Part shown: positions 59,613 through 64,000 of the stretch, one piece after another
How the letters are laid out: every line of letters starts with the position of its first letter
Numbering within the stretch: position 1 is the first letter of the stretch
Assembly (NCBI RefSeq): GCF_001514215.1
Contig: NZ_KQ948868.1
Location: 62,001 to 126,000, forward strand
Length of the DNA: 64,000 bases
Reading direction: 5' to 3'
Source of the DNA: Streptomyces bungoensis
GTDB taxonomy: Bacteria > Actinomycetota > Actinomycetes > Streptomycetales > Streptomycetaceae
Program-made: the position numbers and the translations under genes
Notes under the pieces: generated by a model
Told to the model about the DNA's origin: nothing
Database searches by the model: none
What the model saw: only the letters and a program-made list of their open reading frames with translations

Positions 59613-59648
59613 GGGCCCGGCGGACATCAGGCGAAGTCCGCCGGGCCC
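59613..59648. terminator. Bidirectional hairpin terminator
   Basis: GGGCCCGGCGGAC (59613-59625) pairs with GTCCGCCGGGCCC (59636-59648) with a 10-nt loop, between the convergent small gene and the phosphatase gene. Confidence 0.8.
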
Positions 59649-59675
59649 TCGCCGTGCCCGGGCCCGGCGGCACGG

Positions 59676-62414
59676 TCAGGGCAGCGGCTGCTCCGCCCAG
59701 ATGATCTTGCCCTGAGCGGTGTAGCGGGTGCCCCAGCGCTCCGCGAGCTGCGCGACCAGGAACAGCCCCCGCCCGCCCTCGTCGGTGCTCGCCGCGTACC
59801 GCAGGTGCGGGGAGGTGGTGCTGCGGTCGGAGACCTCGCAGATCAGCGTCCGGTCGCGCAGCAGCCGCACCCCGATCGGGCCGCGCCCGTAGCGGATCGC
59901 GTTCGTGACCAGCTCGCTCAGCACCAGCTCCGTCGTGAACGACAGCTCCTCCAGACCCCAGTCGGCGAGCTGCCGGGTGACCGAGGCCCGCACCTGCGAG
60001 ACGGCCGCCGGATCGGACGGCACCTGCCACTCGGCGACCCGGTCGGGCCCGAGGACGCGGGTGCGGGCCACGATCAGCGCCACGTCGTCCCTCGGCCGGT
60101 TCGGGAGGTGGTCGAGCACGGTCCGGCAGGTGTCCTCCGGCGAGGCGCCGGGAGCGCGTCTCAGGGCGTCGCGCAGCAGGTCCAGGCCCACGTCGATGTC
60201 CCGGTCCCGGTCCTCCACCAGCCCGTCGGTGTACAGCACCAGCCGGCTGCCCTCCGCCAGCTCCAGGTCGGCGGTCTCGAACGGCAGCCCGCCCAGGCCC
60301 AGCGGCGGCCCCGCCGGGACGTCCGGGAACTCCACGCTGCCGTCCGGGCGCACCAGCGCGGGCGGCGGATGACCGGCCCGGGCCACGGTGCAGCGCCGGG
60401 CCACCGGGTCGTACACCGCGTACAGACAGGTCGCGCCGGTGACCGCGGCGGCGCCGTCCGCCGGGGTCTCGTCCTGGTCGATCCGGCCCACCAGCTCGTC
60501 CAGCAGGCCGAGCAGCTCGTCCGGCGGCAGGTCCAGCGCGGAGAAGTTGTGCACCGCCGTGCGCAGCCGGCCCATCGTCGCCGCCGCGTGCAGCCCGTGC
60601 CCCACGACGTCCCCCACCACCAGCGCCACCCGGGCGCCCGACAGCGGCAGCACGTCGAACCAGTCGCCGCCCACCCCCGACTGCGCCGGCAGGTAGCGGT
60701 AGGCGATGTCCAGCGCCCCCTGCTCGGGCAGCGAGCGCGGCAGCAGGCTGCGCTGCAGGGTCACCGCCATGCTGTGCTCGCGGGTGTAGCGGCGCGCGTT
60801 GTCGATGGACACGGCGGCCCGCGCGACCAGCTCCTCGGCGAGGGCCAGCTCCTCGCTGTCGAACGGCTGCGGCTTCTGCGAGCGCCAGAAGTGCGCCAGG
60901 CCGAGCACCAGGCTGCCCGCCCGCAGCGGCACGGTGATCAGCGAGTGGATGCCGTACGCGAGGACCCGCTCGGTGCGCTCCGGGTCCTGCGCCCGCCAGC
61001 CGGGCGCCTCGCGCAGCCGGGGCTCCACCACCGACTGCCCGGTCGTCAGGCTGCGCGCCTGCGGGGAGGCCGCCACGAACCGGATCCGCTCACCCACCGG
61101 ATACAGCGGGGCGTCCTTGCGGACGCCGGTGAACGCGGCCCGGCGCAGCGAGGTCCCCGGCTTCGGCTCCTCCCCGTTCAGCACCGCGTCGAACAAGTCG
61201 ACGCTTGCGAAGTCCGCGAACCGGGGCACCGCCAGCTCGACGAGCTCCTGCGCCGTGCGGGCCACGTCCAGGCTGGTGCCGATGCCCACCCCGGCGTCGT
61301 ACAGCATGTTCAGCCGCTCGCGCGCCACCTCCGCACGGCCGGACAGCGCGCGCAGCTCCGTGGAGTCGCGCAGCGTGGTCACGCTGCCCGGCGGGCCGCC
61401 GCGCACGCCGGTGGGGCGCTGGTTGATGGCCAGCAGCCGGTCCTTGACCAGGTGCACCTCGTCCGTCGCCACCCGCCCGGAGGCCAGCAGCCCGGCCGTC
61501 TCGTCGTCCAGCCCCAGCTCCAGCACGTGCCGCTGCTCGGCGTCCGCGGGCAGCTCCAGCAGGCGCTGCGCCTCGTCGTTGGCGAGCAGCAGCCGGCCGT
61601 CGCCGCCGACGATGAGCACACCCTCCCGCACGGCGTGCAGCACCGCGTCGTGGTGCTCGTACATGCGCGTCATCTCGGACGGACCGAGGCCGTGCGTCTG
61701 GCGCAGCAGCCGTCTGCTGACCAGCGCCGTGCCCGCGGTGGCCAGCGCGAGCGCCGCCGCTGCCGCCGCGAGCAGCAGCGGCAGCTGCTGGTCGGCGGCC
61801 CCGCCCACGTGCGCGGTGGTGATGCCGGCCGACACCAGGCCCACCACCTTGCCGCCGGAGTCCTTCACCGGCACCACGACCTGTACGAGCGGGCCGATCG
61901 TCCCGTTGACCTCCTCGGTGACGGTGCCCCCGGCCACGGCGGGCCCGATGGTGCCCACGAACCTCTTGCCGATGCGGTCCGGATTGGGGTGGGTGTAGCG
62001 GATGCCCTCGGTGTTCATCACGACGACGAAGTCCACGCCGGTCGCCGTGCGGGTGGCCTCCGCGCGCGGCTGCAGGACCGCCGTCGGATCGGGGGAGCGC
62101 AGCGCGGCCGCCGTCCCCGGCGCGTTGGCGAACGACTCGGCGACGGCGAGGGAGCGGTTGCGCGCCTCCAGCTTGCTGTCGTGGCGCACCTGCAGCACCT
62201 GGGCCACCACCGCCGACACGACCAGCAGCAGCACGATCACGACTTGGAGGACGAAGACCTGCCCGGCCACACTGCGCCGGGTCACCGCCGACCGCAGCAC
62301 CCCGGCCCGGCCACCGCCCGCGCCGCCCGCGTCCCGGCGCGGCCCCTGGGGTGCGCGCGGGCGCCCGGGTGAACGGGGCGGCCGCGTGTCGGGCCGGCCG
62401 GGCAGTCGGACCAT
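59676..62414 (-). CDS. Membrane sensor phosphatase: Cache-PAS-GAF-PP2C-HATPase
   Basis: 912 residues. N-terminal transmembrane helix (about 50-72), an extracytoplasmic single-Cache-like region (NRSLAVAESFANAPGTAAAL to VVPVKDSGGKVVGLVSAGIT), a second TM helix (about 208-230), PAS (about 255-330), GAF (about 370-530), SpoIIE phosphatase (about 555-760; GGDWFDVLPLSGARVALVVG, YTDGLVEDRDRDIDVG) and an anti-sigma-type HATPase (about 785-905; ELVLSELVTNAIRYG, DEGGRGLFLVAQL). It combines a phosphatase and an ATPase of the RsbW type, to control a partner-switching sigma-factor circuit. ATG at 62414 with no strong ribosome site. Confidence 0.88.
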   Translation of the reverse strand: MVRLPGRPDTRPPRSPGRPRAPQGPRRDAGGAGGGRAGVLRSAVTRRSVAGQVFVLQVVIVLLLVVSAVVAQVLQVRHDSKLEARNRSLAVAESFANAPGTAAALRSPDPTAVLQPRAEATRTATGVDFVVVMNTEGIRYTHPNPDRIGKRFVGTIGPAVAGGTVTEEVNGTIGPLVQVVVPVKDSGGKVVGLVSAGITTAHVGGAADQQLPLLLAAAAAALALATAGTALVSRRLLRQTHGLGPSEMTRMYEHHDAVLHAVREGVLIVGGDGRLLLANDEAQRLLELPADAEQRHVLELGLDDETAGLLASGRVATDEVHLVKDRLLAINQRPTGVRGGPPGSVTTLRDSTELRALSGRAEVARERLNMLYDAGVGIGTSLDVARTAQELVELAVPRFADFASVDLFDAVLNGEEPKPGTSLRRAAFTGVRKDAPLYPVGERIRFVAASPQARSLTTGQSVVEPRLREAPGWRAQDPERTERVLAYGIHSLITVPLRAGSLVLGLAHFWRSQKPQPFDSEELALAEELVARAAVSIDNARRYTREHSMAVTLQRSLLPRSLPEQGALDIAYRYLPAQSGVGGDWFDVLPLSGARVALVVGDVVGHGLHAAATMGRLRTAVHNFSALDLPPDELLGLLDELVGRIDQDETPADGAAAVTGATCLYAVYDPVARRCTVARAGHPPPALVRPDGSVEFPDVPAGPPLGLGGLPFETADLELAEGSRLVLYTDGLVEDRDRDIDVGLDLLRDALRRAPGASPEDTCRTVLDHLPNRPRDDVALIVARTRVLGPDRVAEWQVPSDPAAVSQVRASVTRQLADWGLEELSFTTELVLSELVTNAIRYGRGPIGVRLLRDRTLICEVSDRSTTSPHLRYAASTDEGGRGLFLVAQLAERWGTRYTAQGKIIWAEQPLP

Positions 62415-62495
62415 GAGCTCATGTCTACACTGCCCGGCCCCGTCAGGCGAGACCGTCTGCGCAGCGACCGCCGGCGGCCCGGGCGCCGGCCGTGG

Positions 62496-64000
62496 TCACC
62501 GGGGGTGCGGGGTGCGCCGGGTGGCGAGCAGCAGCGCCACGTCGTCGGGCCGGTGGGCGGTGTACCGCGCGGTCGCGGTGAGCCGGTCGGCGACCCCGGC
62601 CAGCGAGCGCCCGCCCCGCCGCCCGGCCGCCGCCCCCGCCTTCGCCAACGCCAGCCGCAGCGCGTTGATGCCGTCGTCTATGTCGGTGCCGGGCCGCTCC
62701 ACCAGACCGTCCGTGTAGAGGGCGAGGATCGCGTCCGGCTCCAGCTCCAGCTCGGTCACCGGGTACTGCGCCTGCGGATCGACACCGAGGACGACACCAC
62801 CGGGGATGTCCAGCACCCGCGTGGTGCCGTCGGGGTGGCGCAGCAGCGGCGGCGGATGCCCGGCCCGGGCGACCTGGGCGCACCCGGTGGCCGGGTCGAG
62901 GCGGAGGTAGCAGCAGCTGGCGAACTGGCCCGGGTCCAGGTCGATCAGCAGCCGGTTGGTGCCGCTCATCACCTCGTCGGGCGCGTGGTCGCCGAGCGCG
63001 AAGGCCCGCACGGCGCTGCGCAGCTGCCCCATGGTCGCCGCCGCCTGCACCCCGTGTCCCTGCACGTCGCCGATGACCAGCGCCAGCCCGTTCCCGGCGT
63101 CCACCACGTCGTACCAGTCGCCGCCCACGTCCAGGCCCTGGGTGCCCGGCAGATAGCGGCCCGCCGTCTCCACCCCGGGATGGACCGACAGCCGCCGCGG
63201 CAGCAGGGCCTGCTGGAGGCCGCGGGCCAGGGCCGCCTCGCTGTCGTAGCGCTGCGCCCGCTCCATCGCGTGGGCGATGAGCCCGGCGAGCGCGGTGAGG
63301 ACCGTGCGTTCCTGGCTGCTGAAGCTGCGCTCGCGGTCGAAGCCGAGGATGCAGGAGCCGATCGGCCGGCCCGAGGAGATCAGCGGCAGGAAGGCCCGGG
63401 CGCCCTCGTCGGCGTCCAGCGGGAGCCCCGGGTAGGTGGCCCCCAGCTGCGTCATCGACTCGAAGAAGAGGGGGCGCCCGGTGGTGAGGGTCTCCACGCC
63501 CGGTATGCGCGCGTCGAGGCCGACGCCGTCGAAGGGGGCGAGGAAGCCCTGCGGGAAGCCGGTCTCCCAGGCCAGGTAGAGGTGCCGGTCCTGCAGCAGG
63601 TAGATGGCCAGGCGGCGGCCGCCGAACGCGGGCAGCAGCTCCTGCATGACGACCGCCGACACCTGCCGCGCGGTCACCGCGTCCGTCAGCGCGATGGCGA
63701 GGGCGATGGGCCGGTACAGCGGCGCCAGCGCGTGCTCGCCGGCCATCGTCTCCTCCAGGGCGTGCGCACCGGCGTGCGCGGGCACTTCGTGGGCCGGACC
63801 GGCCGGGGCGTCGACACGGCTGGCCGGGACCAGGGTGCAGGTCAGCACGTCGGGCCCCGGATGCACCGACAGGGCGAGCCAGTCGCCGTCACCGGCCGGC
63901 TCACGGCCGCCGGCCGGCCGCCGCACGTGCAGGTGGACCGGCTCCTGGGACAGCAGCACACTGCGCAGGTGGTCGTCGCACGGCGGCCCGGTCAGCCACG
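62496..64000 (-). CDS. GAF-PP2C (SpoIIE) phosphatase, 5' end outside window
   Basis: At least 501 codons; the frame is open through 64000, with the GTG at 63959 only an internal candidate. A GAF domain ([40 protein letters not shown]) precedes the SpoIIE domain ([40 protein letters not shown]) at the C-terminus. The upstream codons [20 protein letters not shown] look coding, implying another N-terminal domain. Lies 81 bp upstream of the membrane phosphatase gene, same direction. Cytosolic, soluble; likely acts on anti-anti-sigma factors. Confidence 0.85.
   Translation of the reverse strand, partial: WLTGPPCDDHLRSVLLSQEPVHLHVRRPAGGREPAGDGDWLALSVHPGPDVLTCTLVPASRVDAPAGPAHEVPAHAGAHALEETMAGEHALAPLYRPIALAIALTDAVTARQVSAVVMQELLPAFGGRRLAIYLLQDRHLYLAWETGFPQGFLAPFDGVGLDARIPGVETLTTGRPLFFESMTQLGATYPGLPLDADEGARAFLPLISSGRPIGSCILGFDRERSFSSQERTVLTALAGLIAHAMERAQRYDSEAALARGLQQALLPRRLSVHPGVETAGRYLPGTQGLDVGGDWYDVVDAGNGLALVIGDVQGHGVQAAATMGQLRSAVRAFALGDHAPDEVMSGTNRLLIDLDPGQFASCCYLRLDPATGCAQVARAGHPPPLLRHPDGTTRVLDIPGGVVLGVDPQAQYPVTELELEPDAILALYTDGLVERPGTDIDDGINALRLALAKAGAAAGRRGGRSLAGVADRLTATARYTAHRPDDVALLLATRRTPHPR

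Noticed and set aside
1-64000. CRISPR arrays, tRNA/rRNA genes, insertion sequences, attachment sites
   Set aside because: None recognised on reading both strands; direct repeats found are short promoter or junction repeats.

Overview
The window is high-GC DNA (strong G/C bias at third codon positions, frequent GTG starts, purine-rich ribosome binding sites, short intergenic gaps) typical of a Streptomyces chromosome. Mycothiol-linked formaldehyde detoxification (mscR), several SpoIIE/PP2C phosphatases, a DUF5709 protein and a streptogrisin-type protease all fit that assignment. I saw no tRNA or rRNA gene, CRISPR array, insertion sequence or phage gene. The content looks like accessory or arm-type metabolism rather than core genes.

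Layout. 1-4276 (minus): a form II molybdenum hydroxylase operon coxS-coxL-coxM followed by a MoxR/CoxD-like AAA+ ATPase, with a Crp-like palindrome upstream. 4468-8662: a TetM/OtrA-type ribosomal protection protein preceded by an overlapping small leader ORF, then a secreted beta-propeller protein divergent from a TetR regulator, with two palindromes between them. 8778-13964: a zinc alcohol dehydrogenase, an MFS exporter, an NTF2-like protein, and the mscR/metallo-hydrolase pair. 14020-14183: a frameshifted remnant of an HTH gene. 14728-21903: L,D-transpeptidase, a small protein, a membrane-anchored S1 protease, a PatB/MalY-type aminotransferase, an FMN/F420 split-barrel protein and a secreted alpha/beta hydrolase with Calx-beta-like repeats. 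22066-25763: a zinc-ribbon/OB-fold protein, its probable TetR repressor with three matching operators, an orphan ATP-grasp enzyme, a peptidoglycan-binding membrane protein and a flavin reductase.

25811-32656 holds an ANTAR-GAF-PAS-PP2C phosphatase, a small hypothetical, an RpiR regulator and a Tat-exported PAP2 phosphatase with an autotransporter-type repeat. 32900-44431 is a carbohydrate island: a BadF-type sugar kinase and a ROK repressor diverge around a perfect 24-bp palindrome. Then come a lipoprotein/permease/permease ABC importer, an unfamiliar 605-residue enzyme, a P-loop kinase, a beta-phosphoglucomutase-like HAD protein and a GH65 disaccharide phosphorylase. 44465-50263 is an envelope cassette: a BlaI/M56-peptidase regulatory pair divergent from a GT-C-like membrane protein and a UPF0104 protein, followed by PAP2 and DedA proteins. 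Three BlaI-type palindromes lie in the divergent promoter. The junction between the UPF0104 and PAP2 genes has been duplicated and now exists in three decaying copies.

50589-64000: glutamate decarboxylase, a class II glutamine amidotransferase, a winged-helix regulator with a promoter direct repeat, a hypothetical, an APC permease, three small or acidic hypotheticals, a GH15 hydrolase and two more SpoIIE-type phosphatases; the last one runs off the window.

The best candidates for undescribed biology are the BlaI-controlled envelope cassette, the ROK-controlled sugar island with its unrecognised 605-residue enzyme, the TetR/zinc-ribbon/ATP-grasp group sharing a CACTCAGTG operator, and the leader ORF overlapping the start of the ribosomal protection gene. 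All functions are read from sequence by eye; no database search was run.
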